From Acidovorax sp. SRB_14 (GTDB taxonomy: Bacteria; Pseudomonadota; Gammaproteobacteria; Burkholderiales; Burkholderiaceae_C), in the NCBI RefSeq assembly GCF_012932145.1, contig NZ_MWOK01000006.1, positions 1-64,000 on the forward strand: a stretch of 64,000 nt of DNA. Direction: 5' to 3'. The first letter of the stretch is position 1, and each line of letters starts with the position of its first letter. The notes beneath the pieces are model-generated. The model searched no databases, was not told where the DNA came from, and saw only the letters and a list, made by a program, of their open reading frames with translations. This document shows positions 27,967-35,685 of the stretch, piece after piece. Position numbers and translations under genes: made by a program.

Positions 27967-27988
27967 AATGCTTAGAATTCGCATTTGC
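27967..27988 (-). promoter_or_regulatory. Candidate Fur box between fbpC and fbpB
   Basis: On the minus strand the 22-mer starts GCAAATGCGAAT and ends CATT. It matches the Pseudomonas/Burkholderia-type Fur site (GCAAATGAGAATCATTATCATT, as I remember it) at about 17 of 22 positions. It sits 15-24 bases upstream of fbpC and would overlap both divergent promoters. Confidence 0.5.
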
Positions 27989-28068
27989 ATTGCTGAGCAG
28001 CGGGGGCGTCCCCCACCGTGCGCTGCGCCAGCGTCTGCGCCCGTCCGATTTCCCACCGAGTCCATCCC

Positions 28069-29784
28069 TTGCCCCGCTCCACTGCACCCGCGCGCGCCCT
28101 TCCCATGATGCTGCTGGCGGGCCTGCTGGCCTTGCCCATCCTCGCGCTGCTGGCGTCCTGGCTGCCCTGGGGCCTGGCCGAGGCCGACAGCGGCGCCATC
28201 CTGCGCGAGATGGCCGCCACCGTGCTGCCCGGCTACCTGTGGACCACGCTGTGGCTGGGCCTGTGGGTGGCCGTGGGGGCGGCCGTGGTGGGCACGGCGA
28301 CGGCGGCGGCGGTGACGCTGTTCGAGTTCCCGGGGCGGCGCGTGTTCGAGTGGCTGCTGCTGCTGCCGCTGGCCATGCCGGCCTACGTCACGGCCTATGC
28401 CTACACCGACTTTCTGCAGTTCAGCGGCCCGCTGCAGGTCGGCCTGCGCGAGGCCTTCGGGCTCGAGGGGCGCCTGCTGCCCGAGGTGCGCAGCCTCTGG
28501 GGCGCGATCTGGGTGTTCACCTTTGCGCTCTACCCCTATGTGTACCTGCTGGCGCGCTCGGCGCTGGGCGAGCGCGCGGCGCACCTGATGGAGGCCGCGC
28601 GCCTGCTGGGCGCGCCGCTGTCCCGCCGCATCGCCACCATTGCGCTGCCGCTGGCGCGCCCGGCCGTCGCCGCCGGCGTGGCGCTGGCGCTGATGGAAAC
28701 CCTGGCCGACTTCGGCGTCACCAGCTACTTCGGCATCCAGACCTTCACCGCCGGCATCCTCAAGGCCTGGCTGTCGCTGGACAACCGCACCGCCGCCGCC
28801 CAGCTGTCCACCATGCTGCTGGCGCTGGTGGTGCTGCTGCTGTGGCTGGAGCACCGCGCCGAGCGGCGCATGCGCTTCACCGCCAAGGGCGCGGGCCACG
28901 CCGGCGCCACCGAGGCCCAGCCCGTGGCCCTGCGCGGCGCGGCGCGGGCCCTGGCCTGGGGCGTGTGCGCGCTGCCCGTGCTCATGGGCTTCTTCGCGCC
29001 GGTGGCCTTCATGCTGCGGCCGCTGGCGTCCGACTGGTCGGTGCTGCCCTGGGACCGTTTCGTCGAATGGGCCTGGAACAGCGTGCGCCTGGGCGGCATC
29101 ACCGCCGGCCTGGCCGTGGCCGTGGCGCTGGCGCTGGCCTTTGCGGTGCGCCGCCGCCCCGACCTGCCCACGCGCGGCGTGGTGCAACTGGCGAGCCTCG
29201 GTTATGCCGTGCCCGGCGCGGTGATCGTCGTCGGGCTGCTGCTGCCCGTGGGCTGGCTGCAGCAGGCCGCGCCGCAGTGGGGCGTGGGCGCGCTCGTCAC
29301 CACCACGGCGGTGGGCATCGTCTGGGCCTACCTGGTGCGCTTTTGCGCCGTGGCGCTGCAGTCGGTGCAAAGCGGCTATGCGCGCATTCCCGCCAGCCTC
29401 GACGATTCGGCCCGCATGCTGGGCGCCGGCAGCGCGCGCCTGATGGCGCAGGTGCACTGGCCGCTGCTCAAGCGCTCCACCGCCGCCGCCGCGCTGCTGG
29501 TGTTCGTCGACGTGATGAAGGAGCTGCCCGCCACGATGGTGCTGCGCCCGTTCAACAGCGACACCCTGGCCGTGGTCGCCTACCAGCTCGCGCGCGACGA
29601 GCGCCTGGGCGAGGCCGCGCTGCCCTCGCTCGCGCTGGTGGCCGTGGGCCTGCTGCCGGTGCTGCTGCTCAGCCGCACGCTGCGCGCCGCGCCCCCGCCT
29701 GCACGCGCCGGCGCCGCCGCAGCGGTGGACGCGGGCAGCGCGCAGGAGGCCGCCGTGGACGAGACGCGTTCGCTCGTGGCCTGA
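28069..29784 (+). CDS. fbpB: Ferric-iron ABC transporter permease, two fused domains (FbpB-like)
   Basis: About 571 aa with two tandem BPD-transport domains and roughly 12 hydrophobic segments, the FbpB/SfuB/HitB arrangement. EAA loops read EAARLLGAPLSRRIATIALP (first half) and DSARMLGAGSARLMAQVHWP (second half). The start is uncertain: TTG at 28069 gives MPRSTAPARALPMMLLAG, ATG at 28105 or 28108 begins at the first helix, and GTG at 28018 is also open. FbpC is divergent. A periplasmic FbpA is not encoded nearby and must be elsewhere. Confidence 0.83.
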   Translation: MPRSTAPARALPMMLLAGLLALPILALLASWLPWGLAEADSGAILREMAATVLPGYLWTTLWLGLWVAVGAAVVGTATAAAVTLFEFPGRRVFEWLLLLPLAMPAYVTAYAYTDFLQFSGPLQVGLREAFGLEGRLLPEVRSLWGAIWVFTFALYPYVYLLARSALGERAAHLMEAARLLGAPLSRRIATIALPLARPAVAAGVALALMETLADFGVTSYFGIQTFTAGILKAWLSLDNRTAAAQLSTMLLALVVLLLWLEHRAERRMRFTAKGAGHAGATEAQPVALRGAARALAWGVCALPVLMGFFAPVAFMLRPLASDWSVLPWDRFVEWAWNSVRLGGITAGLAVAVALALAFAVRRRPDLPTRGVVQLASLGYAVPGAVIVVGLLLPVGWLQQAAPQWGVGALVTTTAVGIVWAYLVRFCAVALQSVQSGYARIPASLDDSARMLGAGSARLMAQVHWPLLKRSTAAAALLVFVDVMKELPATMVLRPFNSDTLAVVAYQLARDERLGEAALPSLALVAVGLLPVLLLSRTLRAAPPPARAGAAAAVDAGSAQEAAVDETRSLVA

Positions 29785-29825
29785 GCCGGCATTGGATTTT
29801 TTGACCTGTTGAGGGGAGCCCGTCC

Positions 29826-30188
29826 ATGGACGACCAGATCACGATCTACCACAACCCGCGCTGCAGCAACTCGCGCGCCGCGCTGGCCCTGCTGCAGGAG
29901 CGCGGCCTGGCGCCGCGCATCGTCGACTACCTGAAGACCCCGCTGGACCGCGCCGCCCTGCAGGCCCTGGTGGCGGCCACTGGCGTGCCGCTGCGCGAGC
30001 TGCTGCGCAGCAAGGAGGCGGCCTACGCGGCGCTGGGCCTGGGCGATGCCGCCTGCACCGAGGCACAGCTGCTCGACGCCGTGGTGCAGTACCCCGAGCT
30101 GCTCAACCGCCCCATCGTCGTGGCGCCGCGCGGCGCGCTGCTGTGCCGCCCGCCCGAGCGCGTGCTGGAGCTGCTGCCCCCGCTGTGA
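29826..30188 (+). CDS. arsC: Arsenate reductase (glutaredoxin-dependent) family protein
   Basis: 120-aa ArsC/Spx-fold protein with the catalytic motif HNPRCSNSR, the nucleophile being Cys13, and LLRSKEAAY and LLNRPIVV as in plasmid-type ArsC. GGGGAG lies 8-10 bases upstream of the ATG. It has no ars operon neighbours, so arsenate may not be the physiological substrate. YfgD-like orphan ArsC proteins are common and poorly defined. Confidence 0.87.
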   Translation: MDDQITIYHNPRCSNSRAALALLQERGLAPRIVDYLKTPLDRAALQALVAATGVPLRELLRSKEAAYAALGLGDAACTEAQLLDAVVQYPELLNRPIVVAPRGALLCRPPERVLELLPPL

Positions 30189-30199
30189 TTCGGGGTCTT

Positions 30200-30250
30200 T
30201 TTGGCTACGGGCGCTGTCTGGGCAAGCGCTGGCTGCTATCACATTGGATG
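30200..30250 (-). repeat. Partly degenerate intergenic hairpin repeat
   Basis: On the minus strand: GATAGCAGC, then a GCGCT/AGCGC stem (30211-30229, nine-base loop), then GTAGCCAAAAA. It lies between arsC and the HtrA gene. Confidence 0.45.
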
Positions 30251-30340
30251 CCAGCACAGCCTGGCAAACGGTCTAAGCCTCGCCTAAGTCTGCCGGTTCA
30301 GACTGCCTTCCATTGCTCCTGTTTTGGAAAGGCACACACC

Positions 30341-31837
30341 ATGAACTCCCTGCTTTCTTCTCCCCGCCGCCTGGTGCTGGCCCTGGTCGCCGCCGGCGTG
30401 GTGGGCGCTTCGGGCGCGGGCCTGGTCAGCGGCATGCACGCGCACGCCATTGCGGGGCCCGCTGCGCCCGTGGCCGCCGCTGCGGCGCCGGCCCCGATGG
30501 CGCTGCCCGACTTTTCGGACATCACCGCGCGCAATGGCCCGGCCGTGGTCAACATCAGCGTCAGTGGCATGACCAAAACCGCACTCGACGGCGGCGAGGG
30601 CGCCGGCGCCCAGCGGCGCGGCGTGCCGGGCATGGACCCGAACGACCCGTTCTATGAATTCTTCCGCCGCTTCGGCATGCCCGGCAGCATGCCGAACCAG
30701 CGCCCGGTGCCCACGCGCGGCGAAGGCTCGGGCTTTATCCTCAGCCCCGATGGCGTGATCCTGACCAACGCCCACGTGGTCGACGGCGCCACCAATGTCA
30801 GCGTCAAGCTCACGGACCGGCGCGAGTTCCAGGCCAAGGTGCTGGGCACCGACCCCCGGACCGATGTGGCCGTGCTCAAGATCGATGCCAAGAACCTGCC
30901 CGTGGTCAAGCTGGGCAGCACAAGCGACCTGCGCGTGGGCGAATGGGTGCTGGCGATCGGCTCGCCCTTCGGCTTCGAGAACAGCGTCACGGCTGGCGTC
31001 GTCAGCGCCAAGGGCCGCTCGCTGCCCGACGACGGCTTCGTGCCCTTCCTGCAGACCGACGTGGCCGTGAACCCCGGCAACTCGGGTGGCCCGCTGTTCA
31101 ACGCGCGCGGCGAGGTCGTGGGCATCAACTCGCAGATCTACAGCCGCAGCGGCGGCTACCAGGGCGTGTCGTTCGCGATACCGATCGAGGTCGCAAGCCG
31201 CGTCAAGGACCAGATCCTGGCGACCGGCCAGGCCAGCCATGCGCAGCTGGGCGTGTCGGTGCAGGAGGTCAACCAGGCCTTTGCCGACTCGTTCAAGCTC
31301 GACAAGCCCGAGGGCGCGCTGGTGGCCAGCGTCGAACCGGGCAGCCCTGCGGCCAAGGCCGGGCTGGAGCCGGGCGACGTGATCCGCCGGCTCGACGGCA
31401 AGCCCATCGTGGCCTCGGGCGATCTGCCGGCCCTGATCGGCCAGGCCCTGCCGGGGCAAAAGGTGCAGCTGGACATCTGGCGCCAGGGCCAGGGCAAGCA
31501 GCTCACCGCCACGCTGGGTGACGCCGGCGACAAGGCGGCCAAGGCCGAGCGCACCGCGCAGGCCGCGGACCAGGGCAAGCTGGGCCTGGCCCTGCGGCCC
31601 CTGGCCACCGAAGAAAAGCGCGAGGCCGGCGTCGACTCCGGACTGCTGATCGAAGACGCGAGCGGCCCCGCCGCCAACGCGGGCGTGCAGGGCGGCGATG
31701 TGCTGCTGGCCATCAACGGAACGCCGGCACGCAGCGTGGACCAGGTGCGTGCGGCCGTGGCCAAGGCCGGCAAGACGGTGGCGCTGCTGGTGCTGCGCGA
31801 CGGCAACAAGATCTTCGTGCCGGTTCGCATCGGCTGA
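30341..31837 (+). CDS. degP: Periplasmic HtrA/DegP-family serine protease, MucD-like
   Basis: 498-aa trypsin-like protease for envelope quality control. An N-terminal signal sequence (RRLVLALVAAGVVGASG) is followed by the catalytic domain. The triad is His145 (LTNAHVVDGA), Asp175 (DPRTDVAVLKI) and Ser248 (NPGNSGGPLF). Two PDZ domains follow, near residues 290-380 and 405-495; each has an SPAAKAGL or GPAANAGV type ligand loop. The ATG at 30341 gives the signal peptide. A response regulator-kinase pair follows 200 bases downstream on the same strand. Confidence 0.94.
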   Translation: MNSLLSSPRRLVLALVAAGVVGASGAGLVSGMHAHAIAGPAAPVAAAAAPAPMALPDFSDITARNGPAVVNISVSGMTKTALDGGEGAGAQRRGVPGMDPNDPFYEFFRRFGMPGSMPNQRPVPTRGEGSGFILSPDGVILTNAHVVDGATNVSVKLTDRREFQAKVLGTDPRTDVAVLKIDAKNLPVVKLGSTSDLRVGEWVLAIGSPFGFENSVTAGVVSAKGRSLPDDGFVPFLQTDVAVNPGNSGGPLFNARGEVVGINSQIYSRSGGYQGVSFAIPIEVASRVKDQILATGQASHAQLGVSVQEVNQAFADSFKLDKPEGALVASVEPGSPAAKAGLEPGDVIRRLDGKPIVASGDLPALIGQALPGQKVQLDIWRQGQGKQLTATLGDAGDKAAKAERTAQAADQGKLGLALRPLATEEKREAGVDSGLLIEDASGPAANAGVQGGDVLLAINGTPARSVDQVRAAVAKAGKTVALLVLRDGNKIFVPVRIG

Positions 31838-31886
31838 GCGCCCGCAGCGCCGCCGCCCGGGGTCGGGGGCAGGGCAGCACGGTTTC

Positions 31887-31939
31887 AAGCCAAAACAGGC
31901 CGCAGCGCAATGCCAGCCAGCGCGGGCAGCTATGGTTTT
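31887..31939 (-). repeat. Degenerate intergenic hairpin repeat
   Basis: On the minus strand it has AACCATAGCTGC, a GCGC ... GCGC pair separated by 11 bases, then GCGGCCTGTTTTGG. It lies in the 200-base gap after degP. No other feature is seen in this gap. Confidence 0.4.
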
Positions 31940-32037
31940 TGCCTTCGGTGCGCGCGCTTGGCCCGCAGCACGCTATGCTGGGGTGTGCCCCGCGGCCGCC
32001 CGGCCGGCCGGGGCGCAGCACTGGACAAGGTGGGCCC

Positions 32038-32697
32038 ATGCGACTGTTGCTGGTGGAAGACGACGCCATGATCGGCGAGGCCGTGCAGGACCTGCTGCGC
32101 GCCGAGCACTACGCCGTGGACTGGGTGCGCGATGGCGACCTGGCCGAGACGGCGCTGCGCACGCAGGCCTATGACCTCGTGCTGCTCGACCTGGGCCTGC
32201 CCCGGCGCGACGGACTGGAGGTACTGCGTTCCCTGCGCGCGCGCAAGAACCGCACGCCGGTGCTCGTGCTCACCGCGCGCGACGCAGTGGCCCAGCGCAT
32301 CGCCGGGCTCGACGCCGGCGCCGACGACTACGTGCTCAAGCCCTACGACCTCGACGAACTGCTGGCGCGCATCCGTGCGCTGCTGCGCCGCGCCGCCGGC
32401 CGCTCCGACACGGCCTACACCTACCAGGGCGTGGCCATCGACCCGGCCACGCGCGAGGCCGCGGTGGACGGCGCCCCGGTGGGGCTGTCGGCGCGCGAGT
32501 GGGCCGTGCTCGAAGCGCTGCTGGCGCGCCCGGGCAGCGTGCTCTCGCGCAGCCAGCTCGAAGAAAAGCTCTATGGCTGGGGCGACGAGATCAACAGCAA
32601 CGCCGTCGAGGTCTACATCCACGGCCTGCGCAAAAAGCTCGGCGCCGCGCTGATCCTGAACGTGCGCGGCGTCGGCTACATGGTGCCCAAGCCATGA
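32038..32697 (+). CDS. OmpR-family response regulator, QseB/PmrA-like
   Basis: 219-aa two-domain regulator. The receiver starts MRLLLVEDDAMIGEAV; the phosphosite is Asp51 in LLDLGLPRRDG, and the conserved Lys is in VLKPYD. The winged helix carries NAVEVYIHGLRKKLG and RGVGYMVPKP, typical of the QseB/PmrA branch. The ATG at 32038 gives the canonical N-terminus. The stop codon overlaps the kinase start (ATGA). Confidence 0.9.
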   Translation: MRLLLVEDDAMIGEAVQDLLRAEHYAVDWVRDGDLAETALRTQAYDLVLLDLGLPRRDGLEVLRSLRARKNRTPVLVLTARDAVAQRIAGLDAGADDYVLKPYDLDELLARIRALLRRAAGRSDTAYTYQGVAIDPATREAAVDGAPVGLSAREWAVLEALLARPGSVLSRSQLEEKLYGWGDEINSNAVEVYIHGLRKKLGAALILNVRGVGYMVPKP

Positions 32698-34052
32698 GCC
32701 TGCCGCTGTCCCACTCGCTGCGCACGCGCCTGCTGGCGTTCCTGCTGGCGGCCATCGCGCTGGCCGCGCTGGCGCAGGTGGCCGTGGCCTACCGCACGGC
32801 GCTGGCCGAGGCCGACGAGATCTTCGACTACCACATGCAGCAGATGGCGCTGGCGCTGCGCTCGGGCCTGCCCGCGGGCGGCGGCGCAGGCGGAGCGCCG
32901 GCGCACGAGGAAGAGAACACCGAATTCGTCGTCCAGGTCTGGTCCGCCGATGGGCTGCGCGTGTTCGAGTCGGCCGCGCGCGTTGCGCTGCCGCAGCGCG
33001 CGGTGCTCGGGTTTTCGAACGTGGCCGCGCACGGCACGACCTACCGCGTTTTTTCGGTGCAGACGCGTGCCCAGGTCATCCAGGTGGCGCAGGACATGGC
33101 GGCGCGCCGCGCCATGGCGCGCACGCTGGCGCTGCGCACGGCCGCGCCCATCGCCTTCATGGCGCCGCTGCTGGCGCTGGCCATCTGGTGGGTCGTGAGC
33201 CGGTCGCTGGCGCCGGTCGAGCGCGTGCGCCGCCAGGTCGCCAGCCGCCAGGCCGACGACCTCTCGCCCGTCAGCGACGCCGACCTGCCCGACGAGGTGC
33301 GGCCCCTGGTGCAGGAGCTGAACCTGCTGTTCTCGCGCGTGCAGCAGGCCTTTGCGGCGCAGCAGCACTTTGTCGCCGACGCCGCGCACGAGCTGCGCTC
33401 GCCGCTGGCCGCGCTCAAGCTGCAGGTGCAAGGGTTGCAGCGCGCGGGCGACGACGCGGCGCGCGGCGTGGCCGTGGCGCGCCTGGCGGCCGGCATCGAC
33501 CGCGCGGCCCGCCTGGTCGCGCAGCTGCTGGAGCTCGCGCGCAGCGAGGCCGGCGCCGCACCCGAGTCCGAGCCCGAGCCCGTGGCGCTTGCCGAGGTGG
33601 CGCGCCTGGCCCTGGCCGATGCCATGCCCGCGGCTCAGGCGCGCCAGATCGACCTGGGCCTGGGCGCGGCCGACGCCGCCACCGTGCCCGGCCAGCGCGA
33701 GACGCTGCGCATCCTGGTGCGCAACCTGCTCGACAACGCCGTCAAGTACACGCCCGCGGGCGGCCGCGTCGACGTGGGCGTCCGTGCCGACGCGGGCGCG
33801 GTCGTGCTCACCGTGGAAGACAGCGGCCCCGGCATCGCGCCCGGCGAGCGCGCGCGCGTGCTCGACCGCTTCTACCGCTGCGAAGAGGCCCAGGCCGGCG
33901 AGGTCCAGGGCAGTGGCCTCGGCCTCGCCATCGTGCAGGCCATTGCGCAGCGCCACGGCGCCGAACTGGCGCTGGACGCCTCGCCGCGCCTGGGCGGCCT
34001 GCGCGCGACCGTGCGCTTTGCCGGGGCCGCGGCCCCGCAGGGCGCGGCATGA
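32694..34052 (+). CDS. Sensor histidine kinase, QseC-like
   Basis: 452-aa kinase with two membrane helices, near residues 12-32 and 145-167, around a short periplasmic domain of the QseC type (EIFDYHMQQMALALRSGLP). HAMP follows. The H-box is FVADAAHELRSPLA with His232, the N-box NLLDNAVKYTP, and the G-boxes DSGPGIAPGE and GSGLGLAIV. It is coupled at both ends by ATGA overlaps, to the regulator and to cardiolipin synthase. The stimulus is unknown; the protease upstream and lipid enzyme downstream suggest envelope status. Confidence 0.9.
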   Translation: MSLPLSHSLRTRLLAFLLAAIALAALAQVAVAYRTALAEADEIFDYHMQQMALALRSGLPAGGGAGGAPAHEEENTEFVVQVWSADGLRVFESAARVALPQRAVLGFSNVAAHGTTYRVFSVQTRAQVIQVAQDMAARRAMARTLALRTAAPIAFMAPLLALAIWWVVSRSLAPVERVRRQVASRQADDLSPVSDADLPDEVRPLVQELNLLFSRVQQAFAAQQHFVADAAHELRSPLAALKLQVQGLQRAGDDAARGVAVARLAAGIDRAARLVAQLLELARSEAGAAPESEPEPVALAEVARLALADAMPAAQARQIDLGLGAADAATVPGQRETLRILVRNLLDNAVKYTPAGGRVDVGVRADAGAVVLTVEDSGPGIAPGERARVLDRFYRCEEAQAGEVQGSGLGLAIVQAIAQRHGAELALDASPRLGGLRATVRFAGAAAPQGAA

Positions 34053-35446
34053 CGCGGCTGGCGCTGCTGTCGGGCCTGGGCCATGCGGTGCTGGTCGCCG
34101 CCAGCCTGCTGCTGTACGTGATGGCCACGCGCATCGGTCAGCAGCGCCGCCACCCTTCCACGGCGCTGGCCTGGGTCGTGGGCCTGGTCGCGTTCCCGTA
34201 CGTGGCGCTGCCGCTGTTCCTGCTGTTTGGCACGCGCAAGTTCGCCCGCCCTGCGCGCCACCAGCGCGCGCCCGCGCCCGCGGCGGACATGCCCGCCGGC
34301 GCGCCGGCCTGGGCCACGCGCCTGCTCTCGGGCATGGAGCTGGCACCGGCCGTGCCCAACGACGCCGTCGCCTTCCACGCCGATGGCGCGGCCTCGCTGC
34401 AGGCGCTGATCGGCCTGATCGACTCGGCCGAGCACAGCCTCGATCTGTGCACTTTCCTGTTCGGCAACGACGCGGTGGGCCGCAGCGTCACCGACGCGCT
34501 GCTGCGCTGCGCGCGCCGCGGCGTCACCACGCATGTCCTGCTCGACGCCGTGGGCGGCCTGCAGACGCCCGCCCCGGTGCTGCGCCAGTGGGCGGGGGGC
34601 GGCGTGCGCGTGCGCCGCTTCATGCCGCTGCTGCACAACCCGCTGCGCGGGCGCACCAACCTGCGCAACCACCGCAAGCTGGCCGTGGCCGATGGCGTGC
34701 GCCTGTGGAGCGGCGGCCGCAACCTGGCCAGCGAGTACTTCACCGACCGCCCCGGCCGGCCCGCCTGGACCGACCTGAGCTTCACCGTGCACGGCCCGCT
34801 GGCCGCCCAGGCCCTGGCCCAGTTCCGGACCGACTGGCGCGCCGCGCGCGGGCGCCCGCACCGTGCCGCGCGCATCCTGGCGCCGCCGGTCGCGCCCGAG
34901 CGGTCCGGCGGCGCGCTGGCGCAGTGGGTGCCCAGCGGCCCCGACCATGCCGACGACACGCTGCACGCGCTGCTGATGTCGGGCGCCTACCAGGCCCAGC
35001 AGCGCATCTGGGCCGCCACGCCGTACTTCGTGCCCGACGACGCGCTGCTCGACGCCTGGTGCCTGGCCTGCCGGCGCGGCGTGCAGGTGCGCCTGCTGCT
35101 GCCGCGCCGCTCCAACCACCGCCTGGCCGACTGGGCGCGCGAGCGCGCGCTGCGCCAGCTGGTGGCCGCCGGCGGCGAGGTGTGGCTGGCGCCCACCATG
35201 CTGCACGCCAAGACCGTGCTGATCGACGGCGAGCTGGCCCTGTGCGGCTCGCTCAACCTCGACGCGCGCAGCCTGTTCCTCAACTACGAGGCCATGGCCG
35301 CGTTCTACGGGCTGGGCGAGGCGCAGTGGCTGTCGGACTGGTTCGAGCACCAGCGCGCGCTGGCCCAGCCCTACCGTGCGCGGCCCCCGTCGTGGGCGCG
35401 CGACATTTTCGAGGGCGTGGTGCGGGCGGTGGGGTTTCAGCTGTGA
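34049..35446 (+). CDS. cls: Cardiolipin synthase (phospholipase D superfamily)
   Basis: 465-aa enzyme that joins two phosphatidylglycerols, or transfers phosphatidyl groups in a related reaction. Two N-terminal membrane helices (residues about 4-28 and 34-58) are followed by two PLD domains. HxK motifs are His208 in NHRKLAVAD and His386 in LHAKTVLID, the latter followed by GSLNLDARS. The start overlaps the kinase stop (ATGA). Such tight coupling of a lipid synthase to a two-component system is unusual and suggests joint control. Confidence 0.9.
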   Translation: MTRLALLSGLGHAVLVAASLLLYVMATRIGQQRRHPSTALAWVVGLVAFPYVALPLFLLFGTRKFARPARHQRAPAPAADMPAGAPAWATRLLSGMELAPAVPNDAVAFHADGAASLQALIGLIDSAEHSLDLCTFLFGNDAVGRSVTDALLRCARRGVTTHVLLDAVGGLQTPAPVLRQWAGGGVRVRRFMPLLHNPLRGRTNLRNHRKLAVADGVRLWSGGRNLASEYFTDRPGRPAWTDLSFTVHGPLAAQALAQFRTDWRAARGRPHRAARILAPPVAPERSGGALAQWVPSGPDHADDTLHALLMSGAYQAQQRIWAATPYFVPDDALLDAWCLACRRGVQVRLLLPRRSNHRLADWARERALRQLVAAGGEVWLAPTMLHAKTVLIDGELALCGSLNLDARSLFLNYEAMAAFYGLGEAQWLSDWFEHQRALAQPYRARPPSWARDIFEGVVRAVGFQL

Positions 35447-35501
35447 GGTCCCGGGGTGGTGCGGCGGGGACTTTGTGAAGGCCCTGCCCCGGGGTTGCTT
35501 C

Positions 35502-35551
35502 TATTTTGATAGCTTATGGCGCTTGTGTACCAAGCGCCGGAGGCCGATTTG
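35502..35551 (+). repeat. Dispersed intergenic hairpin repeat, copy 4
   Basis: CTAT-TTTG-ATAG mini-stem, then GGCGCTTG/CAAGCGCC (35518-35538), eight perfect pairs around a 5-base loop, then GGAGGCCGATTT. It lies between cls and tRNA-Arg, which converge on it. Confidence 0.8.
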
Positions 35552-35566
35552 ACCATGGGTGTCTGG

Positions 35567-35641
35567 TGGTCCCCTCGACAGGAATCGAACCTGTATCTAG
35601 CGCTTAGGAGGCACTCGTTCTATCCATTGAACTACGAGGAG
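35567..35641 (-). tRNA. tRNA-Arg (anticodon CCU)
   Basis: A full cloverleaf on the minus strand. Acceptor CTCCTCG pairs with CGAGGGG (one G-T); the D-stem is GTTC/GAAC; the anticodon stem AGTGC/GCGCT encloses loop CTCCTAA; the T-stem is ACAGG/CCTGT with loop TTCGATT. The anticodon CCT occupies 35606-35608. The discriminator is A and CCA is encoded. It reads the rare AGG codon. Confidence 0.95.
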
Positions 35642-35685
35642 GACGCGCGGTATTGTAGGGCGCCGGTCAGAGGGGCCGACCGGCC

